Both the position numbers and the translations under genes were made by a program. A stretch of DNA of 8,227 bases from Spirochaetaceae bacterium (GTDB taxonomy: Bacteria > Spirochaetota > Spirochaetia > DSM-2461). Location: positions 1-8,227 of the forward strand of contig JAEINM010000166.1 of the NCBI GenBank assembly GCA_016342385.1, in the 5' to 3' direction. This document shows, one piece after another, positions 1 through 6,483 of this stretch (positions are counted from its first letter, which is position 1; the number at the start of each line of letters is the position of its first letter). The notes under the pieces are model-generated. The model was not told where the DNA came from and made no database searches. It saw nothing but the letters and a program-made list of their open reading frames with translations.

Positions 1-1800
1 CGGCTTACTGTAAAAGTATCCCTGTATCAGATCGCAGCCCAGATCCTTGAGAGTCTGCATTTGGATTTCGGTTTCAACGCCTTCGGCGACAGTCTGCAGT
101 TCCATGGCCTTTGCCAGTGTAATTATGGTTTTTGTAATGCTGTAGGCATTTTTTTCATTGATCTCTTTTATAAAACTCTTGTCGATTTTAATAGAGTCAA
201 GATTCAATTTCTGAAGATAGCTGAGCGAGGAATATCCCGTTCCAAAATCGTCAATGGCAATCCGGAATCCCTGCTGTCTCAGATACCGCAGGGTTTCATT
301 GTTATTCCCGTCGCTACCCAGGAGGATACCCTCGGTTATTTCCAGTTCGATGAACTCCGGAGAGACCTCTGCTGAATATAGGGCTGTATTCAGGCTGTTT
401 ATCAGAGTCTTTTTTGTTATCTGCAGAGGCGATACATTGACGGACAAGATAAAGTCCCCATATCCTGATTTTTGAATATCCGAAAGAATTTTGAACGCTT
501 TTGTATAGATCCAGGTACTCATTCTATGAATCAGATCACTATCTTCGGCAATATTAATGAATTCCGTAGGAGAAATACTTCCCAGTTGGGGACTGTCCCA
601 GCGGACTAAAGCTTCTGCGCCGATAATCTTCTCATTCAGGGAATCGATTTTCGGCTGCAATACAATGGAAAACTCATCATTCAGAACAGCTGAACGGAGG
701 TGTTTTTCCATTATCAGCCTTTTTTTAACTTGATTATTAAAGTCTTTATGGAAAAAGGAGAAAGTATTTTTCCCGCTCTTTTTGGCCTTGAACATGGCGT
801 TTTCCGCTTTCTGAATAAGTTCTGATTTTGTTGTTCCATCTTCGGGATAATTGGCTATTCCGATACTAAGGGTCGGCAGATAGAGATTGGAATCTTCATG
901 GGATAGTATTTGGGTTGCCATTAAGGCCGGAGAATAATCATCACTGATTTCCGGGAGAACTGCTATAAACTCATCGCTTCCGAAGCGGAAAAGATAATCT
1001 GAGCTTTGGAGACAGCGGTTAATCCTTCCGGAAATATCGATTAATACTTTATTTCCCGCTTCATGGCCGGGATTATCATTAATCCTTTTGAAATTATCAA
1101 TATCCAGCAAGAGAATAGCAAATTTAGAATCTCTTTCTTTGCTGGTGGAAATTAGATTTTCTATGAAAAATTCGAAATGCTTTTTGTTGGCTATTCCCGT
1201 CAGGCTGTCATATAGAGCTAGAGAATTCATCTGTTCCAGAGTTTCAAAACTGTTCCTTTTTCCCAGATAGGCCGTTATGAGATTCATCAGATATATAGAG
1301 CCTATACGCAGAGCAAGAGGATGGGGGATGGCAAATAATCCGGTTTGGAAATCAAAGGAAACTATAAGGGAATATATGACAAACATTATAATATTGACAA
1401 TCAGTGCTTTCTGATAATTGAGAAGAACCAGTATGACTGTCGGATAAATAAGAAAGAATATAATAGCCATATTTTCTTTTTCTATAGTTAATAGAAACAT
1501 GACCCAGATGAGAGAAAAAATACCGATAAAAATGAAATTACCGTATTTCCGAAGATAGGTCCCTCGTAGCTTGCTCCGGGAGTCTTTATTTCTGAATATA
1601 TATAAGAGAGAAGTAAGAATTATTAGTGCAATAATGAAAATCATGGTAAAAGCCAATTCTGTAAATGAGCCATTTTGTATATCGAAATAGGCATAAGGCA
1701 GAATAATGAGACTATTGAGTACCATAGCTAAAATGAGATATTTTATATCAAATTTCTGGGAAACCTGTATTCCCTCAATATCCCTTTTTTTAAAAGGCAC
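1..1800 (-). CDS. Membrane-anchored GGDEF-EAL cyclic-di-GMP signalling protein, 3' end beyond window
   Basis: The frame stays open for 600 codons to the left edge; the last ~20 or so residues of the EAL domain are missing. The start is GTG at 1800, with GGAGG 5 nt upstream. Residues 20-180 contain about six hydrophobic helices (about 21-39, 49-69, 88-106, 111-127, 132-149, 162-180), with no recognisable ligand-binding motif. The GGDEF domain begins near D198 (DSLTG) and has LDIDNFK (232-238), but its signature is GSDEF (274-278) and the inhibitory-site arginine is Gln265 (QSSD). The EAL domain has E396-A-L, N455, E487, D517-D518, K538, E573 and Q593, the full set of metal-binding and catalytic residues known for active c-di-GMP phosphodiesterases. 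I therefore infer a phosphodiesterase at the inner membrane, with a GGDEF domain that is regulatory or only weakly active. It lies downstream of an AAC(3)-like gene on the same strand, but the 110-bp gap suggests its own promoter. Confidence 0.93.
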   Translation of the reverse strand, partial: MPFKKRDIEGIQVSQKFDIKYLILAMVLNSLIILPYAYFDIQNGSFTELAFTMIFIIALIILTSLLYIFRNKDSRSKLRGTYLRKYGNFIFIGIFSLIWVMFLLTIEKENMAIIFFLIYPTVILVLLNYQKALIVNIIMFVIYSLIVSFDFQTGLFAIPHPLALRIGSIYLMNLITAYLGKRNSFETLEQMNSLALYDSLTGIANKKHFEFFIENLISTSKERDSKFAILLLDIDNFKRINDNPGHEAGNKVLIDISGRINRCLQSSDYLFRFGSDEFIAVLPEISDDYSPALMATQILSHEDSNLYLPTLSIGIANYPEDGTTKSELIQKAENAMFKAKKSGKNTFSFFHKDFNNQVKKRLIMEKHLRSAVLNDEFSIVLQPKIDSLNEKIIGAEALVRWDSPQLGSISPTEFINIAEDSDLIHRMSTWIYTKAFKILSDIQKSGYGDFILSVNVSPLQITKKTLINSLNTALYSAEVSPEFIELEITEGILLGSDGNNNETLRYLRQQGFRIAIDDFGTGYSSLSYLQKLNLDSIKIDKSFIKEINEKNAYSITKTIITLAKAMELQTVAEGVETEIQMQTLKDLGCDLIQGYFYSKP

Positions 1801-1805
1801 ATGTT

Positions 1806-1810
1806 CCTCC
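1806..1810 (-). promoter_or_regulatory. Ribosome binding site deciding the GTG start at 1800
   Basis: The minus strand reads GGAGG, then 5 nt, then GTG. An ATG overlaps the GTG (1802-1800, read ATGTG) but lies only 3 nt from the GGAGG. Its frame stops after 19 codons, so GTG is the likely start of the GGDEF-EAL gene. Confidence 0.7.
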
Positions 1811-1866
1811 GAGATGAATCAATTAGCAAGACAGAATTTTTATATGATGAAAAATAAGCAGCTTTG

Positions 1867-1890
1867 ATGTAACAGGGTCAGATCTTACAT
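1867..1890. repeat. Interrupted palindrome ATGTAA-N12-TTACAT
   Basis: Perfect 6-bp arms at 1867-1872 and 1885-1890 flank a 12-bp centre in the gap between the two minus-strand genes. It overlaps the candidate -10 box of the GGDEF-EAL gene and its predicted start point, where a repressor would act. No T-run follows on either strand, so it does not look like an intrinsic terminator. Six-base arms can occur by chance. Confidence 0.3.
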
Positions 1891-1910
1891 GTTTCTTTTA
1901 TTTTGTTCAA
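1882..1910 (-). promoter_or_regulatory. Candidate sigma70-type promoter for the GGDEF-EAL gene
   Basis: On the minus strand, TTGAAC (1910-1905) and TAAGAT (1887-1882) are 17 bp apart. Each matches four of six consensus positions. The -35 box begins immediately after the TAG stop of the upstream gene. Transcription would start near 1875, giving a leader of about 75 nt. The match is moderate and the surroundings are AT-rich, so this is tentative. Confidence 0.33.
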
Positions 1911-2693
1911 CTATCCAAACCATGGGAAAGGAACCGGTTTGTTGTGGAGAAACAGATCGGGGTCTTTTTTTAAAAACTCACTGGTCAGGTCAGCCATTGC
2001 TTTTGCATCGCACAGATAGGATTCAGCATCTCCGATTTTCCCTTTCACAGCAATTCCTCTATGGAGCATGGGAATCTGGATCTTGTCATAATTCACTGAG
2101 ATATCTTTAATAGGACTGTGATGGCGATGCTGAGAACAGATAATAATTTTCCCATCGGGCTTTCTGATTTTGTATTCCTGTAGTGTATCGTCAAGCCGGT
2201 TGGCTATATTATTCCATTCTTCCACACCGTGAATATAGGTGTTTTTACTGGTAGAGCATCCCAGGAAGAGAATTTTAGCCTTTCTCTCATATAGTCTGCC
2301 CCAGCATCCGGACCTGGGACAGGCTGTATTGGTTTTCTCTTCACCTGCTGTGTATTCTTCTGCCTCTTTTCCCAGGGCGGCAACAGAATGTGTCGGGTGC
2401 CATGACCGGATAACGCCGGGGCGCTTTAGAAAGAGATTGGAGAGAATCCCTATGCATGAAGGTTCTGTCAGAGGATCAAAGAGGGTATTCTCTTTATTAA
2501 CAGTCTCCCAGCTGTGGGTCGGGAAAATGAGTAATCCATCTTTCATATACTCTATAAAAGCGTCGATGACTGTTTCCCCACCGCCATCCACTTCCCCCAG
2601 GGCCTTCATCGATGAGTGAACCAGAAGAGTGTCTGTGTGTTTAATCCCTATATTTTTTATATCTTTTATGAGATCTTCTCTTGTATACATCAT
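1911..2693 (-). CDS. AAC(3)-family (antibiotic N-acetyltransferase fold) protein
   Basis: The protein of 260 residues is close to the usual 260-290 of the aminoglycoside 3-N-acetyltransferase family (Antibiotic_NAT), whose members transfer acetyl from acetyl-CoA to an amine. Visible family motifs are VHSSMKALG (25-33), VDGG (35-38), LIFPTHSW (55-62), RSWHPTHSVAALG (96-108) and HGVEEW (155-160), the last giving the His/Glu pair typical of the active site. There is no signal peptide or membrane segment, so it is cytosolic. Many chromosomal members do not confer aminoglycoside resistance and their substrates are unknown; that is the safer reading here. Two ATGs sit in tandem at 2693 and 2690, and ribosome-site spacing favours 2690. 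It diverges from the dapD operon with about 130 bp between start codons and is followed on its strand by the GGDEF-EAL gene. Confidence 0.88.
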   Translation of the reverse strand: MMYTREDLIKDIKNIGIKHTDTLLVHSSMKALGEVDGGGETVIDAFIEYMKDGLLIFPTHSWETVNKENTLFDPLTEPSCIGILSNLFLKRPGVIRSWHPTHSVAALGKEAEEYTAGEEKTNTACPRSGCWGRLYERKAKILFLGCSTSKNTYIHGVEEWNNIANRLDDTLQEYKIRKPDGKIIICSQHRHHSPIKDISVNYDKIQIPMLHRGIAVKGKIGDAESYLCDAKAMADLTSEFLKKDPDLFLHNKPVPFPWFG

Positions 2694-2696
2694 CTT

Positions 2697-2701
2697 CTCC
2701 T
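2697..2701 (-). promoter_or_regulatory. Ribosome binding site of the AAC(3)-like gene
   Basis: AGGAG on the minus strand lies 3 nt from the ATG at 2693 and 6 nt from the ATG at 2690. The 6-nt spacing is nearer the normal range, so the second ATG may be the true start, shortening the protein by one residue. Confidence 0.6.
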
Positions 2702-2787
2702 GGTTTATTTTACAGAAGATACATGATTAATTCCATATGAGGAACTGATTTTTTCTCCGTGATGCTTCTCTTCATAGAAATTGACCG

Positions 2788-2816
2788 TTGACTCATTATT
2801 TCACATTACCTATCAT
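2788..2816 (+). promoter_or_regulatory. Sigma70-type promoter of the dapD operon
   Basis: TTGACT (2788-2793), a 17-bp spacer and TATCAT (2811-2816) each match five of six consensus positions at ideal spacing. Transcription should start at 2823-2824, which is the A of the dapD ATG or the base before it. The message would therefore lack a leader, which agrees with the absence of a ribosome binding site there. A partial tandem copy of the -35 core (TTGAC) lies 7 bp upstream at 2781. The remaining divergent gap (2702-2780) shows no clear second promoter, no L-box-like lysine riboswitch and no terminator. I did not find a convincing promoter for the opposite gene. Confidence 0.6.
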
Positions 2817-2823
2817 GGAAAAC

Positions 2824-4041
2824 ATGAAATTTGATGAAATACTTAAGACTCTGAAATCCGCCGAAAGTGTGGAGAAAATTGATATTGTAAAAGATGGAAA
2901 GCTGATCCATACCATAGCAAATACCGAGGGTTCAAAAGGCAGCCTGAAAGTCATTGCCAATCTTGTGGATTTTGATAACGGGAATATTGACGGAGTTCTA
3001 GCTCAAAAAGGCCTGGAACTCTTTGGTGAACATGTAGCTGATGCTCAGCTCAATCGGGGAGACCATCCAAATGTTGACATGCTTCTGAGCATAAAGGGTG
3101 ACGACTATGTAAAAGCCGTTGTTCATTATTATGTACCGGAAGGTCTGGAGGAGCGTGTCAGTAAGTATACTCTCTTAAAGAAAGAGGGAAAACTCGAATC
3201 CCACAGAACCGGTGCTCTTGCCGCTTTTAATGAGGTCATGGATCTGCTCGAGGCAGGTCATTTGAGAACTGCCCAGATTATAGAGGGGAAATGGACTGCC
3301 AATCAGTGGGTGAAAAACGGCATAATGCTCGGTTTCCCTCTGGGTAAGATTATTGTATATAACGGCAGTGGCGATATTTGTTTTACCGATAAGGAAACCT
3401 TTCCTTTGAGGAAGATCAAAGGTGATGAGGGATTTCGAGTGGTTCCTCCTGCCGCCGGTTTGAGACGTGGTGCCTATGCCGGAGCCGGTTGTGTTTTTAT
3501 GCCTCCCGCTTATGCCAATGTGGGGGCTCATGTGGGACCGGGGACCATGGTGGAGAATCTGGCGGGAAGTTGTGCCCAGATCGGCCGGGACAGCCATATC
3601 AGTGCCGGAGCCGTTATCGGCGGTGTTCTCGATCCCATCGAGGCTACACCGGTAATCCTGGGAGATCATGTTCTTCTCGGTGAAAGTTCCGGTGTCACTC
3701 AGGGCGCAAGACTGGGAGATCTGGTCACTCTGGCTCCGGGAGTGCATATTTCCAAGGCTACACCGATTCTCGATCCTATTAATCAAGTGGCCTATACATC
3801 CCGGGGAACAGCAGAATTGATAACCCATGAATTATCCGGTGGGATTAAAACATATAGTGTGGGGAAAGTTATAAGCGAAAAAGATCCCTCCTATGGTCCG
3901 GAGATCCCTGCGGGGGCCCTGGTGATCCCCTCTATGTCTGTTTCTAGTCAGGGAACTTTAAAACTGACTCCTTTAATAGCAAAATACATAAAATCCGCCT
4001 CTGAACGGGCTTATGCTCTTGAGGAAGCTCTTAGGGGATAA
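2824..4041 (+). CDS. dapD: Tetrahydrodipicolinate N-succinyltransferase with extra N-terminal domain
   Basis: DapD transfers succinyl from succinyl-CoA to tetrahydrodipicolinate in the cytosol, the first succinylase-branch step of DAP/lysine synthesis. Residues 128-171 match the E. coli-type N-terminal helical region (GHLRTAQIIEGKW, then QWVKN). Residues 204-310 form the left-handed beta-helix with FRVVPPAA (204-211), GTMVEN (240-245), GSCAQIG (248-254) and IGGVLDP (265-271). At 405 residues it is well above the ~274 of E. coli DapD; most of the excess is the first ~105 residues, which carry GSLKV (39-43) and RGDHPNVDMLL (78-88) and resemble DUF2322 from memory. From memory, the E. coli residues D141 and E189 correspond to E244 and G290 here, as in mycobacterial DapD. 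I chose the ATG at 2824; an in-frame TTG (2788) and ATG (2815) both lie inside the predicted promoter and lack ribosome sites. First gene of the operon. Confidence 0.92.
   Translation: MKFDEILKTLKSAESVEKIDIVKDGKLIHTIANTEGSKGSLKVIANLVDFDNGNIDGVLAQKGLELFGEHVADAQLNRGDHPNVDMLLSIKGDDYVKAVVHYYVPEGLEERVSKYTLLKKEGKLESHRTGALAAFNEVMDLLEAGHLRTAQIIEGKWTANQWVKNGIMLGFPLGKIIVYNGSGDICFTDKETFPLRKIKGDEGFRVVPPAAGLRRGAYAGAGCVFMPPAYANVGAHVGPGTMVENLAGSCAQIGRDSHISAGAVIGGVLDPIEATPVILGDHVLLGESSGVTQGARLGDLVTLAPGVHISKATPILDPINQVAYTSRGTAELITHELSGGIKTYSVGKVISEKDPSYGPEIPAGALVIPSMSVSSQGTLKLTPLIAKYIKSASERAYALEEALRG
4033..4037 (+). promoter_or_regulatory. Ribosome binding site deciding the aminotransferase start
   Basis: AGGGG lies inside the last codons of dapD, 5 nt before the ATG at 4043. 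An in-frame ATG at 4013 would add ten residues and overlap dapD, but it has no such site, so 4043 is preferred. Confidence 0.7.
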
Positions 4042-4042
4042 A

Positions 4043-5185
4043 ATGGCTTTAGAAGCAAAGGATTCTTTCTCGGGCGTAGACATTTCCGAAATTAGGAAAA
4101 TGAATGCACTGGCCCGGAAAGATACGATTAATCTGGGGATTGGTCAGCTGCCGGATTCACTGCCCGCTGCTGTGAGAGATAAGGGAATTGAGGCTTTTAT
4201 GAATGGAGAGACCCGATATACATCCAATCAGGGATTTCTTCTTTTAAGAGAGCTTGCAGCAGAGTATCACAGTGAAAAAAGCGGAAAAGAGATTTCTCCA
4301 GAGCAGATAATTATTACAAATGGTGCTGAAGGGGCTCTCTGGAACATTCTCTTTACCTATCTGGACCGTGGTGATGAGATTCTTATCCCGGAGATCGCCT
4401 TTTCGGTTTACAATACCATTGCCGATCTTCAGGGTGCGAGGGCTGTTCCCTATAAACAGAATGAGGATTTTTCCATTGATTTTGAGAACCTGATGGAGAA
4501 GGTCAGTTCCAGAGTGAAATTTCTGGTGATCAATAGTCCCAATAATCCCACAGGAACTGTTTTATCTGAAGAGGATATTAGGAAACTGACAGCTCTGGCT
4601 GATGAACATGATTTTTATATCATTTCTGATGAAATCTACAGTGAACTCTATTTCGGTGAAAATACACCTTTCAGCCCATTGCAATGTTCCGACAAAGTGA
4701 TTGTTGTTGATGGTATATCCAAAAGAGCTGCTGCAACAGGATTGAGAATCGGCTGGACAGTTGCTTCTCAAGAGATTACAAAACCGATGATTGTTGCCAA
4801 TCAGTACATAACCACTTGCGCTTCATCTGTTTCTCAGTATGCGGCAATTGCCTCTCTCGACGGATCAACCGGTCGGTTTGTAGAGCAGGTGAAAGAGGAT
4901 TTGAAAATGAAAGGGGAATATGCTTTCAATGTTCTCAGTTCCATCAAGGGGATTCAGGTGGTGAAACCTCAGGGGGCCTTCTATATTTTTCCCGATATCT
5001 CTTCATGGGGGAATTCGAAGGATGTGGCACATAAAATACTCGATAAAGTCAATGTTCTGACAATCCCGGGAATCGCTTTCGGAGAGAGGGGAGACAGGCA
5101 TGTCAGGCTTTCCTTTGCTATGGATTTTGATGTTCTGAAAGAGGCGTTAAATCGAATAAAAGACTTGCTTGAGAACTGGAGATAA
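4043..5185 (+). CDS. dapC: Class I/II PLP aminotransferase, likely N-succinyl-DAP aminotransferase
   Basis: A 380-residue fold-type I aminotransferase of normal length. Visible landmarks are NGAEGAL (93-99, cofactor phosphate loop), NNPTG (167-171), SDEIY (195-199, with D196 and Y199 contacting the pyridine ring), SK at 226-227 with K227 as the Schiff-base lysine, GLRIGW (233-238) and R355 in HVRLSFA, which should bind the substrate carboxylate. By sequence alone it could transaminate several amino acids. Its position one base after dapD and before the decarboxylase and dapE argues for conversion of N-succinyl-2-amino-6-ketopimelate to N-succinyl-L,L-DAP with glutamate as donor. The gene symbol rests on this context. 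Minor oddity: arginine follows the catalytic lysine (SKRAAATG), where many relatives have an uncharged residue. Translation is probably coupled to dapD. Confidence 0.88.
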   Translation: MALEAKDSFSGVDISEIRKMNALARKDTINLGIGQLPDSLPAAVRDKGIEAFMNGETRYTSNQGFLLLRELAAEYHSEKSGKEISPEQIIITNGAEGALWNILFTYLDRGDEILIPEIAFSVYNTIADLQGARAVPYKQNEDFSIDFENLMEKVSSRVKFLVINSPNNPTGTVLSEEDIRKLTALADEHDFYIISDEIYSELYFGENTPFSPLQCSDKVIVVDGISKRAAATGLRIGWTVASQEITKPMIVANQYITTCASSVSQYAAIASLDGSTGRFVEQVKEDLKMKGEYAFNVLSSIKGIQVVKPQGAFYIFPDISSWGNSKDVAHKILDKVNVLTIPGIAFGERGDRHVRLSFAMDFDVLKEALNRIKDLLENWR

Positions 5186-5187
5186 TA

Positions 5188-6483
5188 ATGAAAGTACAGG
5201 ATATCAGCGACAGATTTGAATTTAATGGAGGAGAGTTTTCTATTGCGGGAACCCAGGCGGATTCTCTGATTAAGGAAACAGGAACACCTCTTTTTATATA
5301 CGATGGGGAGACTATAAAGGAGAGATATAATTATCTCCGGAAGAATCTTCCGAAACAGATCGATATTTTTTATGCTATGAAGGCCAATCCCAATATTGCT
5401 GTAGTGAAACAGCTTGTAAATCTTGGAGCCGGTGTGGAAGTGGCTTCGGAAGGGGAACTCTACGCCTGTAAAAAAATCGGTGTTAATCCAAAAGATATTG
5501 TCTTCGCAGGACCATCTAAAACTGATGAAGATATAACTATGGCTATTGAAATGGGTATTTACGCTCTCAATGCGGAAAGTGTCGGTGAGATTAAAAGAAT
5601 AAATGAAATCGCCTGTGCCAAAAACCGGGTGATGGATGTGGAGCTACGGCTGAATCCGGAATTTGAAGTGGAAGGTGCGATTGTCAACCTCGGAGGAGGT
5701 TCAAAGAAATTCGGAATGGACTCAGAGGTTGTATCGAATGTAATCGATGAAATTTCCTCTCTTGAAAATATCCGACTTCAGGGTATTCATGTTTATGCCG
5801 GATCGGGTATTCAGAATGGTGATGGTTTTTTGAGTAATATGGAAAACTGTTTCAGATTGGGAGAGGAAATAAACAGAAATCACTTTAAAATACTGTCGAT
5901 TGATTTCGGAGGCGGAATCGGGATTCCTTATTCTGATGAAGATGAGCAGATCAGTATAGAGGGGATCAGCAGCCGAATAAGTGATATGATCGATCGGTAT
6001 CCCTATATTAAAGAAAACAACACGAGAATTATTGCCGAGCCGGGCCGTTATCTTGTAGGGCAGTGCGGCATATATGTTACGAAAGTGATTGATAAAAAGC
6101 ACTCTAGAGGGAGAGACTATCTGCTTGTCGACGGCGGTGCTCAGCATCTGCTCAGACCGGCTCTGATCGGAACTCCTCATCCCACATTTAATATTTCCAG
6201 AGAACAGAAAAATTTTATCCCCTTTGATGTGGGGGGGAGTCTCTGTACATCTATCGATTTTCTGGGAAAAGATATACAACTTCCCGAAGGTAGCGAACCC
6301 GGTGATTACCTGGGCGTTTTCTGTTCCGGTGCTTATGGGTACACAGAGAGTATGCCTCTCTTTCTCAGCCATGATTTCGCCGCGGAAGTTCTGGTCCATA
6401 ATGGCAAATATAGTATTATCCGGCCCCGGATAAAAATATGTGATATTGTGGATGCACAGATAATCCCCGGGGAACTTTCATGA
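5188..6483 (+). CDS. lysA: Fold-type III PLP decarboxylase, diaminopimelate decarboxylase-like
   Basis: 431 residues, close to the LysA length. Alanine-racemase-like barrel first: FYAMKANPN (61-69) with PLP lysine K65, HVYAGSG (201-207), GGGIGIPY (241-248) and EPGR (284-287). Then the C-terminal beta domain with VDGG (314-317), LRPAL (322-326), CTS (353-355) and GAYGY (381-385). In the pathway it would decarboxylate meso-DAP to L-lysine. Positions usually conserved in DAP decarboxylases differ, however: CES is CTS, RPALY is RPALI, and the SxYNxR stretch before the AEVLV motif is replaced by SMPLFLSHD. These resemble, from memory, the BtrK/PvsE/exosortase-associated decarboxylase branch, so the substrate could be an acylated or other amino acid. 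The ATG has GGAG 6 nt upstream, lies 2 bp after the aminotransferase stop, and overlaps dapE by 4 bp. The fold and chemistry are secure; DAP specificity is inferred. Confidence 0.87.
   Translation: MKVQDISDRFEFNGGEFSIAGTQADSLIKETGTPLFIYDGETIKERYNYLRKNLPKQIDIFYAMKANPNIAVVKQLVNLGAGVEVASEGELYACKKIGVNPKDIVFAGPSKTDEDITMAIEMGIYALNAESVGEIKRINEIACAKNRVMDVELRLNPEFEVEGAIVNLGGGSKKFGMDSEVVSNVIDEISSLENIRLQGIHVYAGSGIQNGDGFLSNMENCFRLGEEINRNHFKILSIDFGGGIGIPYSDEDEQISIEGISSRISDMIDRYPYIKENNTRIIAEPGRYLVGQCGIYVTKVIDKKHSRGRDYLLVDGGAQHLLRPALIGTPHPTFNISREQKNFIPFDVGGSLCTSIDFLGKDIQLPEGSEPGDYLGVFCSGAYGYTESMPLFLSHDFAAEVLVHNGKYSIIRPRIKICDIVDAQIIPGELS

Noticed and set aside
61..475. Plus-strand open frames within the EAL region
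   Set aside because: They are antisense to the conserved EAL motifs (DDFGTG, EGVE) of the minus-strand gene, with no independent support.
1801..1910. Intrinsic terminator between the two minus-strand genes
   Set aside because: The only inverted repeat has six-base AT-rich arms, a 12-nt loop and no following T-run.
2731..2743. Short inverted repeat TTCC-ATATGA-GGAA in the divergent gap
   Set aside because: Four-base arms are expected by chance and it is not placed over a recognisable promoter element.
2702..2787. Lysine riboswitch (L box) upstream of dapD
   Set aside because: The gap is too short for the roughly 170-nt element, shows no matching stems, and the best promoter leaves no leader.
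2788..2823. Longer DapD start at TTG 2788 or ATG 2815
   Set aside because: Both codons lie within the predicted -35/-10 boxes, have no ribosome site, and the added residues resemble no family sequence; ATG 2824 fits the promoter and the start of the N-terminal domain.
3175..3828. Long minus-strand open frame (217 codons) opposite dapD
   Set aside because: It lies wholly inside the well-supported dapD gene, its translation is rich in His, Ser and Gly without family motifs, and it has no operon context.
5722..6399. Long minus-strand open frame (225 codons) opposite lysA
   Set aside because: It lies antisense to conserved lysA motifs and its translation shows no recognisable domain; it is best explained as a by-product of codon usage.
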